Positions 15,273-22,579 of a DNA stretch of 34,438 nucleotides are shown in pieces (position 1 is the first letter of the stretch; the number at the start of each line of letters is the position of its first letter). Under the pieces are notes generated by a model. It saw nothing but the letters and a program-made list of their open reading frames with translations. It made no database searches and was not told where the DNA came from. The translations under genes were made by a program, and so were the position numbers. The stretch comes from Solobacterium sp. (lineage in GTDB: Bacteria > Bacillota_I > Bacilli_A > Erysipelotrichales > Erysipelotrichaceae): positions 1 to 34,438 of the forward strand of contig JAFYHC010000083.1 of the NCBI GenBank assembly GCA_017539385.1. Direction: 5' to 3'.

Positions 15273-16522
15273 TCGTCCAGGATGCCCTGCGTTCACTGCG
15301 TCATTCCCTTTCGCAGGCAGTGTTCTACTGGCTGACGCTCTTGTTAACAACAACGTTTCTCTATCTGTATTTCATCCTGATGATGAGTGATCCGGTCACC
15401 GCCGGTTTCCTGACCGAAGGCACAGACTTTCTGGCAACTGCGGTCACTGTCACCGTGGTCATCATCTGTATGATCGCGATCCTCTATGCCAATAATTTCT
15501 TCGTACGGCGCAAGGCACCGGAACTGGCAGTCCGCCTGATCAGCGGCGCAACATATACCCAATTATCCATGTATCTGCTGTTACAGACATTGATCCTGAT
15601 GGCTGCAGCGATGCCGCTCGGCATTGTGATCGGCCGTCTGTTATTGCCGGTATTGTCCAATGCCGTATCCATGTATGCACAGGTGCCGTATACGATCGAA
15701 ATACGAAAAGACGGCATCGTAATGGCTTCGGTATTCCTTGGCTTTGTCGTCTTCTGGATCATCATGCTGAATCTGAGCTTTGCTTACCGCAATGCCGCAA
15801 ATATGCTCTTTCACAGTACTGCCCTCTATAAGCCGCAGAAAAGCGGTACACTCTATCTGCCGCTTCCGGCCATACTGCGCAAGACCGTATCAGCGATCCT
15901 GTTTCTTGGACCGATCGCATGGATGGCATTCAATCCGGCACCGGCATTCCTGTATGTGCTGATATCGTCCTTCGGCATGGTGATGTTCATCAAAGAAGCT
16001 GCTGTACCGTATCTCACAAAGCGGATCAATGGCAGTGATTCCATCAAGATGGCTTCTCTTGGCTTTCTGCGCAGGGACATCCAGGTGATCACCGTCAGTA
16101 CGATCCTGTATTTCACCGATGCAGTGCTGCTGTTATCTGCGATTACGCTCAAAGACGGACAGCCGGTGGAAATGGCCATGTACATGCTGTCGTATGTCAT
16201 TATGAATCTCATGCTTGCTCTGGCATTACTGTTCCAGTTTTCTTCGGAACTGTCGGCCCGCATTCGTCCCTTTGCGACATTATCGCAGATCGGCTGTACG
16301 CCGCGCCAGCAGAAACAGGCGCAAAACCGCGAACTATTGGCATTGTTTGGCATTTTGCTGGTGCTGGATCTGCTGTATACCGGTGCATTGCTTGTGCCGG
16401 CGATGATGCATGGACGCATCGAAGCATCCTTTGCACTCATTCTGTTTGCTTTAAGCGTTATTCCGTTACTTGCATGCGGTGCGTTCTGCCATGTGTATTA
16501 CCGCCGCTGTATCGCTGCCTGA
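15269..16522 (+). CDS. Short BceB/FtsX-like ABC permease lacking the extracellular domain
   Basis: The 417-residue membrane protein shows ten hydrophobic segments at about 18-39, 56-76, 101-126, 150-172, 206-222, 226-244, 274-294, 303-325, 355-376 and 387-410. Two FtsX-type repeats are visible (ELAVRLISGATYTQ at about 85-98 and TLSQIGCTPRQQ at 337-348). Known BceB proteins are about 650 residues and carry a roughly 200-residue extracellular sensor domain late in the chain. Here no loop exceeds about 35 residues. It pairs with the upstream ATPase through a 4-bp overlap. The substrate is unknown, and loss of the sensor domain argues against classical bacitracin sensing. Confidence 0.85.
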   Translation: MIVQDALRSLRHSLSQAVFYWLTLLLTTTFLYLYFILMMSDPVTAGFLTEGTDFLATAVTVTVVIICMIAILYANNFFVRRKAPELAVRLISGATYTQLSMYLLLQTLILMAAAMPLGIVIGRLLLPVLSNAVSMYAQVPYTIEIRKDGIVMASVFLGFVVFWIIMLNLSFAYRNAANMLFHSTALYKPQKSGTLYLPLPAILRKTVSAILFLGPIAWMAFNPAPAFLYVLISSFGMVMFIKEAAVPYLTKRINGSDSIKMASLGFLRRDIQVITVSTILYFTDAVLLLSAITLKDGQPVEMAMYMLSYVIMNLMLALALLFQFSSELSARIRPFATLSQIGCTPRQQKQAQNRELLALFGILLVLDLLYTGALLVPAMMHGRIEASFALILFALSVIPLLACGAFCHVYYRRCIAA

Positions 16523-16588
16523 GAGCACACTTCTGCTATGAATGGGGAAAAGAGCGTATACTTGTAACAAAATCAGGAGGTATGCACA

Positions 16589-17434
16589 ATGACACGGAAG
16601 GGATTGATACTGGAAGGTGGAGCGATGCGCGGTCTGTTCAGCGCCGGCGTCATGGATGTCATGATGCAGAATGGCATTGAATTTGACGGTGCAGTCGGTG
16701 TATCCGCCGGAGCCGCATTCGGCTGTAATTACAAGTCCAAACAGATCGGACGGGCAATTCGCTACAATACGCAGAATTCCCGCAATCCCCGCTACAGCAG
16801 TCTGCGTTCTTTGCTGACTAGCGGCGATCTCTTCAATGCGGAATTCTGCTACCATACACTGCCGCGGACACTGGACCGCTTCGATGTCGAAGCTTTCCGG
16901 GCAAATCCAATGGAATTCTATGTGGTATGCACCGATGTCCATACCGGTGAGCCGGTATATCACCGTCTGGAAACGGCGGATGATACGGAAATGGAATGGA
17001 TTCGCGCTTCTGCATCCATGCCGGTCGTTTCCAAGGTGGTGGAAGTGGATGGATACAGTCTGCTGGACGGCGGCATAGCGGATTCCATCCCGGTACGCTG
17101 GTTTGAATCCATCGGCTATAGCCATAATGTGGCAGTATTGACACGGCCACTGGAATACCTCAAAGAACCCGCCAGCCCGGTGCTTCTGAGCATGATGAAG
17201 AAATATCCGAAGATGGCAGAGGCAATGAAGCACCGCCACGAAGTCTATAACGAGACACTCGAATATATCATGGAAAAAGAAAAGAACGGTGATCTGTTTG
17301 TCATCCGTCCTTCTGCACCGCTTCCGATCGGCCGCATTGAGCACAGTGTTGCAAAGCTGCAGGAAACCTACAGCCTTGGCCGTGAGGCAATGGAAGCACA
17401 ATTGGAAGATCTGAAAGCATATCTTGCCCGCTGA
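16589..17434 (+). CDS. Patatin-like phospholipase
   Basis: The 281-residue protein has the patatin catalytic layout: oxyanion loop GGAMRG (10-15), nucleophile elbow GVSAG with S39, and catalytic D160 in LLDGGIADS. There is no signal peptide, so it acts on membrane or acyl lipids from the cytosolic side; relatives include the RssA/YchK and YjjU-type proteins. CAGGAGG lies 7-8 nt before the ATG. A TATACT at 16557-16562 may be its -10 box. The gene ends base-to-base against the oppositely oriented lysA, with no intervening terminator. Confidence 0.9.
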   Translation: MTRKGLILEGGAMRGLFSAGVMDVMMQNGIEFDGAVGVSAGAAFGCNYKSKQIGRAIRYNTQNSRNPRYSSLRSLLTSGDLFNAEFCYHTLPRTLDRFDVEAFRANPMEFYVVCTDVHTGEPVYHRLETADDTEMEWIRASASMPVVSKVVEVDGYSLLDGGIADSIPVRWFESIGYSHNVAVLTRPLEYLKEPASPVLLSMMKKYPKMAEAMKHRHEVYNETLEYIMEKEKNGDLFVIRPSAPLPIGRIEHSVAKLQETYSLGREAMEAQLEDLKAYLAR

Positions 17435-18691
17435 TCACCATACCAGCGTCGCAAAAAGATCATCCGGTGTTTCCCTTCGCCGCAATAAGCGCACCGATCC
17501 ATCGCAGCAGTACAGATACTCCGCACACCGCAATTGCCCATTGTACTGGAATCCCATGGAATGCCCATGGGCGCCGGCATCGTGGATAAACAGCACATCG
17601 CCGACAGCAGGGGAAGGCAATGGCCGCTGCACAGCCAGCTTATCATTATTTTCACACAGAGATCCTGTGACATCGTACAGACCGTCGCATGGATCTTTTT
17701 CTTTTCCCATTACCGTAATGTGGTGGTAGGCACCATACATGGCAGGACGCAGAAGGTCCTGTGAACCGGAGTCCGTACCGATATACGTGCGGTATGTTTC
17801 CTTGCGGTGGATTACCCGGGTAATTAATGCCCCATGAGGACCGGTAATATATCTGCCCAGTTCCGTCCAGATCGCTGTATCCGTTAATCCGGCCGGCACC
17901 AGTATCTTTTCATAGGCTCTGCGTACGCCTTCTCCGATCGCTTCGATGTTGTTTTCACGCTGTTCCGGACGGTAGGGGATGCCGATCCCGCCGGAAAGAT
18001 CGATGCACGGAATCGGGCAGCCATGTTTTATATGCATGCGCACAGCCAACTCAAACAGCTTCTCTGCCAATACCGGATAGTATTCATCCGACAATGTATT
18101 GGACGCAAGGAATGCATGCAGGCCAAAGCATTCCACACCGCGTTTCTGCAGTGCTTCCACCGCCGCATGGATCTGCGCTTCCGTCATGCCGAATTTGGAT
18201 TCTTCCGGTGTATCCATGACCTGGAAGCCTTCCTTGCTTTCACCTAGTGCAAAGATCCCGCCGGGATTGTACCGCAGCAGCACGGTCTTCGGCCATTCGT
18301 CCACGATCTCATCCAGCATGTCAATATGGGAAATATCATCCAGGTTGATATACGCACCTGTTTCCAGTGCTTTGCGATAGGCAGATGCCGGCGTATCGTT
18401 GGAAGAAAAGACGATGTCTTCACTGCCAAAGCCGCACCGCTCTGCCAGAAGCAATTCTGTTTCCGTGGCACAGTCGCATCCGCATCCCTCTTCTTTCAGG
18501 ATCTGCAGGATGCCGGGTGTCGGTGCCGCCTTGACGGCATAGTATTCCCGAAAGCCGGGATTCCATGCAAAGGCACTTCGCAGACGGCGTACGGCGGTAC
18601 GTATGCCGCGCTCATCATAGAGATAGAACGGTGTAGGAATGTCTTTCAGGATCACCTGCAGGGATGGATCGTCAATGAACGGTTCTTTCAT
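17435..18691 (-). CDS. lysA: Diaminopimelate decarboxylase (fold III PLP enzyme)
   Basis: The 418-residue enzyme would convert meso-diaminopimelate to lysine and CO2. The PLP lysine is K54 in YYAVKAAPTP. The glycine loop DLSGGIGIPY lies near 231-240, and the C-terminal dimer-site segment DAGAHGHSMGFQYNG near 371-385. The usual CESGD reads CENND (346-350), and the strand usually HFHIGSQ reads HAFLASN. Both variants fit my memory of a clostridial-type branch of LysA. If they alter specificity, a related decarboxylase is possible. The start follows GGAGG on the minus strand by 8-9 nt. The 50-codon gene upstream on the same strand is separated by a terminator. Confidence 0.82.
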   Translation of the reverse strand: MKEPFIDDPSLQVILKDIPTPFYLYDERGIRTAVRRLRSAFAWNPGFREYYAVKAAPTPGILQILKEEGCGCDCATETELLLAERCGFGSEDIVFSSNDTPASAYRKALETGAYINLDDISHIDMLDEIVDEWPKTVLLRYNPGGIFALGESKEGFQVMDTPEESKFGMTEAQIHAAVEALQKRGVECFGLHAFLASNTLSDEYYPVLAEKLFELAVRMHIKHGCPIPCIDLSGGIGIPYRPEQRENNIEAIGEGVRRAYEKILVPAGLTDTAIWTELGRYITGPHGALITRVIHRKETYRTYIGTDSGSQDLLRPAMYGAYHHITVMGKEKDPCDGLYDVTGSLCENNDKLAVQRPLPSPAVGDVLFIHDAGAHGHSMGFQYNGQLRCAEYLYCCDGSVRLLRRRETPDDLFATLVW

Positions 18692-18733
18692 GGCACTGTC
18701 CTCCTGCTGTCCATCTTAGCATGAATGCGGCAT

Positions 18734-18759
18734 AAAAAAGGATGATCAGTCATCATCCT
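18734..18759 (-). terminator. Intrinsic terminator of the small acidic ORF
   Basis: On the minus strand AGGATGAT and ATCATCCT (18752-18759 with 18739-18746) form a perfect 8-bp stem around a 5-nt loop, followed by six Ts. The stop codon of the small gene is inside the hairpin. It separates that gene from lysA. Confidence 0.85.
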
Positions 18760-18898
18760 CATCAAATGAACCAAACAGTTCGTCCAGCTTCGCCTGCAGC
18801 ATCCGCTGGATATCATCATCCACGGGTTTCTGCTTCTTCGGCTCCTGCAGCAATCCCCGCATCTTTGCAACAAATTCATCGTGTGTCATCTTGGCCAT
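18746..18898 (-). CDS. Small acidic hypothetical protein (50 residues)
   Basis: The protein begins MAKMTHDEFV and ends with the acidic tail GSFDEDDD. It looks like two short amphipathic helices (residues 5-17 and 28-42) joined by a KKQKP linker, and shows no known domain. The start is supported by GGAGG on the minus strand (complement of 18907-18911) 8 nt upstream, and TATACT (complement of 18919-18924) is a plausible -10. A dedicated terminator at its stop codon argues that it is a real independent transcription unit. Function unknown. Confidence 0.6.
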   Translation of the reverse strand: MAKMTHDEFVAKMRGLLQEPKKQKPVDDDIQRMLQAKLDELFGSFDEDDD

Positions 18899-19013
18899 AC
18901 TCGTACCTCCTGCACACAGTATAGCGGTATGCGTCTTCGGGATGGCATGGGGAGGCATTTTGCAGGAATGCATGGCTGTTTTCCGGTATGATGAACATAT
19001 GGGGAGGTATACC

Positions 19014-19718
19014 ATGTCCAGAAATATCAAAGTATTATTTGTCGGAAACAGCCATACCTATATGAATGACATGCCGGCACTGTTCTCACACATCTATGAG
19101 AAAACAGACGGCGGACACGCCGAATGCGTCATGCTTGCCTATTCGGGACGCGATTGGCAGTGGCATCGTCAGGAGTATCTTTCCCTGCGCTATAACCTGC
19201 TGTATGGACAGTATGACTATTGTATCCTTCAGCAGGCAGCCCATCCCTTCCCGCCGAAAGAAACAACGATGGAAAACGGCCGTGCAATCATTGAACTGTG
19301 TCAGAAAGTACATACCATACCGGTACTTGCCATGACATGGGCAGAAAAGGCCTATCCTGAAAACCAGCAGAAGATGATCGATACCTATACGCAATTGGCT
19401 GCGGAAACAGGCGCACTGCTTTCACCGGCAGGCATCGTCTGGCAGGATGTGCAGCGTAGCTGTCCTGCAATCGATCTCTATTACAGGGATGGTGAGCACG
19501 CGTCTCCCTATGGCGATCTGCTGATCGCCATGTGTCATGTTTGCACCATATGCCGCATGACACCGCAGCTGCCGGATCATATCCTGGATTTCCAGATAGA
19601 ATTCCCTGGGGAAGGCGGTTTCCCGCATGCTCTGGAAGATGCTGCACAGGTTCGCATTCCCTATGACAGAGCACTGGGTGAATCCATCCGCAAAGCAGTG
19701 ATTCAGCACTGTCTTTGA
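19014..19718 (+). CDS. SGNH/GDSL-type hydrolase
   Basis: The 234-residue protein has the SGNH block I GNSHT with nucleophile S13 and the final catalytic pair in YYRDGEHASPYG (D159, H162). This indicates an esterase or acyl hydrolase acting on an unknown ester, perhaps carbohydrate acetyl groups. There is no signal peptide, so it is cytoplasmic. GGGGAGG at 19001-19007 fixes the ATG; in-frame upstream ATGs lack ribosome binding sites and run back through the divergent small gene's promoter. It is followed by the T-box promoter and looks monocistronic. Confidence 0.85.
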   Translation: MSRNIKVLFVGNSHTYMNDMPALFSHIYEKTDGGHAECVMLAYSGRDWQWHRQEYLSLRYNLLYGQYDYCILQQAAHPFPPKETTMENGRAIIELCQKVHTIPVLAMTWAEKAYPENQQKMIDTYTQLAAETGALLSPAGIVWQDVQRSCPAIDLYYRDGEHASPYGDLLIAMCHVCTICRMTPQLPDHILDFQIEFPGEGGFPHALEDAAQVRIPYDRALGESIRKAVIQHCL

Positions 19719-19743
19719 ATGACTGCACCGTCACCGGATTCTA

Positions 19744-19771
19744 TTGCAAATTCCTTCTTCTTCGGTATAAT
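19744..19771 (+). promoter_or_regulatory. Promoter of the T-box/argS operon
   Basis: TTGCAA (19744-19749) and a perfect TATAAT (19766-19771) are 16 bp apart. The start site near 19778 is just before T-box stem I. Confidence 0.8.
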
Positions 19772-19777
19772 ACTGTT

Positions 19778-20000
19778 TAAAGCGATGAAGAAAAGTAGTA
19801 CTTTTCATCACTGCCCATCAGCGAGTCCTGATTGGTGGAAGAGGACGGGGTAAGCGGAAAGGAACGTGTTTTGGAGCAGGGTCTGCGAAAGAAATGAGCA
19901 GATCACGTTACCCTCGTTACGGGAAAGAGAGGTCACGGATTCCGTGGCAATCAGTGTGGTACCGCGATGCAATGTCGTCTCTGAGAAGAGGCGTCTTTTT
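19778..20000 (+). promoter_or_regulatory. T-box riboswitch, arginine type (CGU specifier)
   Basis: The leader has the stem I K-turn region GCGATGAAGAAAAG (about 19782-19795), the distal-loop motif GATTGGTGGAAG (about 19830-19841) and the T-box core AGTGTGGTACCGCG (19953-19966). By alignment with the stem I layout of glyQS, the strands AAAA and TTTT enclose the specifier side GAA-CGT-G, placing the specifier CGU (Arg) at 19865-19867. The unpaired TGGT (19957-19960) would pair with a tRNA ending ACCA. The terminator is CGTCTCT (19976-19982), loop GAGA, AGAGGCG (19987-19993), then TC and five Ts. Uncharged tRNA-Arg should allow read-through into the downstream genes, which include argS. Confidence 0.92.
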
Positions 20001-20017
20001 ATTTACCGGGAGGTTTT

Positions 20018-20455
20018 ATGCCAGTATATGACATTGTTCTTTATATTCTGGATGTTGTGATCTTTATCATGCTGGCCTGCATGGTCATGAATTCCAGAAA
20101 GATCGTGATTGAAACAAAAGTCGGACAGAGATGGATCGTTCCGCTTCTGTTCGTGGTCGTTGCCGTGATCGGAATCAACCGCTACAGCGGTGTCTTCCGC
20201 ATCGTACAGACAATATTCCTGCTGTTATTTGCGGCATTGTACTACAACATACGCTCCGGCTTTGCCAATGAGGGCATTGTATCCATGGGTACATTGATCC
20301 CCTATGACAAAGCGGGCACCGTTACGCTGAACAAGAAGAACAGCTGCATTCTCTACCGCTACCGCGGCAGAGACGCTGCCATGTTTGTGGACCCGGACCA
20401 GATTCCGGAAATACGTGAATTTCTGCAGAAGAAAAGCAAACTGCTGAACAGATAA
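20018..20455 (+). CDS. Small membrane protein of unknown function, T-box controlled
   Basis: The 145-residue protein has three hydrophobic segments at about 5-26, 41-58 and 62-80, then a soluble C-terminal domain (about 90-145) that looks beta-rich with a final helix. This domain is loosely reminiscent of DUF5673, but I cannot assign it. GGGAGG ends 4 nt before the ATG, a short but usable spacing. It is the first gene after the arginine T-box and lies 13 bp before argS, so it should be made when charged tRNA-Arg is low. A role in arginine supply or stress is an inference from position only. Confidence 0.75.
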   Translation: MPVYDIVLYILDVVIFIMLACMVMNSRKIVIETKVGQRWIVPLLFVVVAVIGINRYSGVFRIVQTIFLLLFAALYYNIRSGFANEGIVSMGTLIPYDKAGTVTLNKKNSCILYRYRGRDAAMFVDPDQIPEIREFLQKKSKLLNR

Positions 20456-20468
20456 GAGGAGTCAGATT

Positions 20469-22127
20469 ATGAGCAATATTCAGGATACGATCATTCTTGC
20501 CGTCACCAAGGCTGTCAAGGAAGTCTGTGACTATGAACCCGAAGAAAAACTGGTCATGGTGGAAACACCGCGTGACCCCAAAATGGGTGACTATTCCACC
20601 AACATCGCCATGCGTCTGGCAAAGATCGTGCGCAAAAAGCCGGCGGACATCGCAGGCATGCTGGTGCCGGTCATTGCAAGAGAACTGCCGGAAGCTTCTT
20701 CCGTAACAGTTGCCGGCCCGGGCTTTATCAATTTCAAGATGAAGGAATCCGCCCTCAGTGACTGCATCAACCACATCATCAAAGCCGGTGACAGCTATGG
20801 CAAAAACAATGCCGGAAACGGGGAAAAGGTACTGGTGGAATTCGTATCTGCCAATCCGACCGGTGATCTGCATTGCGGCCATGCAAGAGGCGCTGCCTGG
20901 GGTGATGCATTATGCCGTGTGCTGAGTGCATCGGGATACGATGTACTGCGTGAATACTATGTCAACGATGCCGGACATCAGATCGATATGCTGGCAGAGT
21001 CCATGCTGTCACGGTACTATGCGGTATTCGGACAGGAGTATCCGCTGCCGGAAGATGGCTACCATGGTGCAGATATCACCGCTGTTGCAAAGCAGATCGC
21101 AGAAACAGATGGTGACAAGTGGCTGCGTGCGGACGAAGAAGAACGCATGAAATACTTCAAGGACAAGGGCATTGAAATGAAACTGGACCAGATCCGCAAG
21201 GACCTTGCCCTGTTCCGTGTTTCCTTCGATTCCTGGATCCATGAGCGTTTCTTCTACGAAGACAATGCCAAGCGTATTAATGATGTTCTGAAGGTCATGG
21301 AAGACAAGAATCTGACCTATGAGAAGGATGACGCATTGTGGTTCCGTTCCAGTGAGTACGGGGATGACAAAGACCGTGTACTGCGCAAGAGCACAGGACT
21401 GCTTACCTATCTCACACCGGATATTGCCAACCATGTATACAAGTATGAGCGCGGCTATACAACACTGATCGACCTGTGGGGTGCAGACCACCACAGCTAT
21501 GTCATCCGTATGAAGTGTGCATTAAAGGCACTGGGCTATGATCCGGATTCCCTGATCGTTGATCTGATCCAGATGGTGCGCATGGTATCCAATGGCGAAG
21601 AAGTCAAGATGTCCAAGCGGACCGGCAATGCGATCACGATCCGTGAACTGTGCGAAGATGTCGGCGTCGATGCGGCACGCTGGTTCTTTGTGTCCAAGGA
21701 AGCCGGTACGCACATGGACTTCGATATGGACCTTGCCCGTCAGAAGACCAATGACAACCCGGTCTACTATGCACAGTATGCCTATACCCGCATGTTCAGC
21801 ATCCTCTCCAGAGAAGATGTAAAGGAATTCGTACCGGAAGAGGGCTATCCGCTTCTGACGGAAGAAAAAGAACTGGCGATCCTGAAGCAACTGACAGAAT
21901 TCCCGGATGTTGTCGCAGATGCCGCAAAGCACCGCTCTCCGAACCGAATCTGCAGCTATTGCCAGCAGCTGGCAAAGAATTTCCACAGTTACTACAATTC
22001 CTGCCGGGTCAATGATCCCACAAATCCTGAGCGAACCAACCAGCGTCTTGGTCTGATCACCGCTGCGATGATCACGATGAAGAATGCCCTGGACCTGATC
22101 GGTGTCAGTGCTCCGGAAAAGATGTAA
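20469..22127 (+). CDS. argS: Arginyl-tRNA synthetase
   Basis: The 552-residue class I synthetase charges tRNA-Arg. It has the N-terminal Arg-tRNA additional domain (about 1-100), the HIGH-type motif as HCGHARG (135-141, preceded by SANPTGDL), KMSKR near residue 380, and a C-terminal DALR anticodon-binding domain ending in NALDLIGVSAPEKM. GAGGAG lies 9 nt before the ATG. Its expression fits the upstream CGU-specifier T-box. A clear terminator follows the stop. Confidence 0.97.
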   Translation: MSNIQDTIILAVTKAVKEVCDYEPEEKLVMVETPRDPKMGDYSTNIAMRLAKIVRKKPADIAGMLVPVIARELPEASSVTVAGPGFINFKMKESALSDCINHIIKAGDSYGKNNAGNGEKVLVEFVSANPTGDLHCGHARGAAWGDALCRVLSASGYDVLREYYVNDAGHQIDMLAESMLSRYYAVFGQEYPLPEDGYHGADITAVAKQIAETDGDKWLRADEEERMKYFKDKGIEMKLDQIRKDLALFRVSFDSWIHERFFYEDNAKRINDVLKVMEDKNLTYEKDDALWFRSSEYGDDKDRVLRKSTGLLTYLTPDIANHVYKYERGYTTLIDLWGADHHSYVIRMKCALKALGYDPDSLIVDLIQMVRMVSNGEEVKMSKRTGNAITIRELCEDVGVDAARWFFVSKEAGTHMDFDMDLARQKTNDNPVYYAQYAYTRMFSILSREDVKEFVPEEGYPLLTEEKELAILKQLTEFPDVVADAAKHRSPNRICSYCQQLAKNFHSYYNSCRVNDPTNPERTNQRLGLITAAMITMKNALDLIGVSAPEKM

Positions 22128-22132
22128 TTCTG

Positions 22133-22159
22133 ATGCACAGTAAAAAACTGTGCATTTTT
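22133..22159 (+). terminator. Intrinsic terminator after argS
   Basis: ATGCACAGT (22133-22141) pairs perfectly with ACTGTGCAT (22147-22155) around AAAAA and runs into a T tract. Confidence 0.93.
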
Positions 22160-22161
22160 AT

Positions 22162-22190
22162 TTGCAATTGTCTCATACAGATAATACAAT
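22162..22190 (+). promoter_or_regulatory. Promoter of the GntR-ABC operon
   Basis: TTGCAA (22162-22167) and TACAAT (22185-22190) are 17 bp apart. The -10 is part of a series of 9-bp repeats, so a repressor bound there would cover the promoter. Confidence 0.7.
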
Positions 22191-22211
22191 TAGTACAGTT
22201 AATACAGAAAG
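22176..22211 (+). repeat. Four tandem 9-bp TACA repeats, probable operator
   Basis: TACAGATAA, TACAATTAG, TACAGTTAA and TACAGAAAG start at 22176, 22185, 22194 and 22203 with an exact 9-bp period. The array covers the -10 box, the start site and the beginning of the ribosome binding site of the GntR gene. The likely binder is the GntR protein itself, which is an inference. Confidence 0.65.
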
Positions 22212-22219
22212 GAGCGCTT

Positions 22220-22579
22220 ATGTTTTTATTGGATCTGACCAGCAAAGTGCCGATCTATGAGCAGATCCAGGCACAGATCCTGCGCTTTATAGAAGCCGGT
22301 GTGCTTGTGAAAGGGGATAAGCTGCCTTCTGTGCGTCAATTGGCACAGGATAACGGCATCAATCCCAATACCGTAGCACGTGCCTATTCCATGCTGGAAC
22401 AGGCCGGCTATGTCTATAACCTGCCCAAGAAGGGCGTATATGTTGCGGAGATCGATACAGCATCCACACACCGTGCACAGATCATGCATGTACTGGAAAC
22501 GCTGAAAGAAAGCGGCTGTACAAAAGAAGAGATCCTGCGTGCTGTGGAAGCACTGTATGAGGAGGAAGAGAATGCTTAA
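22220..22579 (+). CDS. GntR-family transcriptional regulator, YtrA subfamily
   Basis: The 119-residue protein has the GntR winged helix at about 8-76 (YEQIQAQILRFI, LPSVRQLAQDNGINPNTVARAY) and only a short helical tail of about 40 residues, the size that defines the YtrA group. Such regulators normally repress their own ABC transporter operon. AAAGGAG at 22208-22214 fixes the ATG. The stop overlaps the ABC ATPase start by 8 bp, as usual for ytrAB-like operons. Confidence 0.92.
   Translation: MFLLDLTSKVPIYEQIQAQILRFIEAGVLVKGDKLPSVRQLAQDNGINPNTVARAYSMLEQAGYVYNLPKKGVYVAEIDTASTHRAQIMHVLETLKESGCTKEEILRAVEALYEEEENA

Noticed and set aside
17429-17448. CGCTG/CAGCG stem between patatin and lysA as a bidirectional terminator
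   Set aside because: The stem has only five base pairs with a 10-nt loop and no T tract on either strand.
22176-22211. Tandem 9-bp repeats as a possible CRISPR or minisatellite
   Set aside because: The units are too short, have no spacers, and coincide with promoter elements of a regulator gene; an operator is the better reading.
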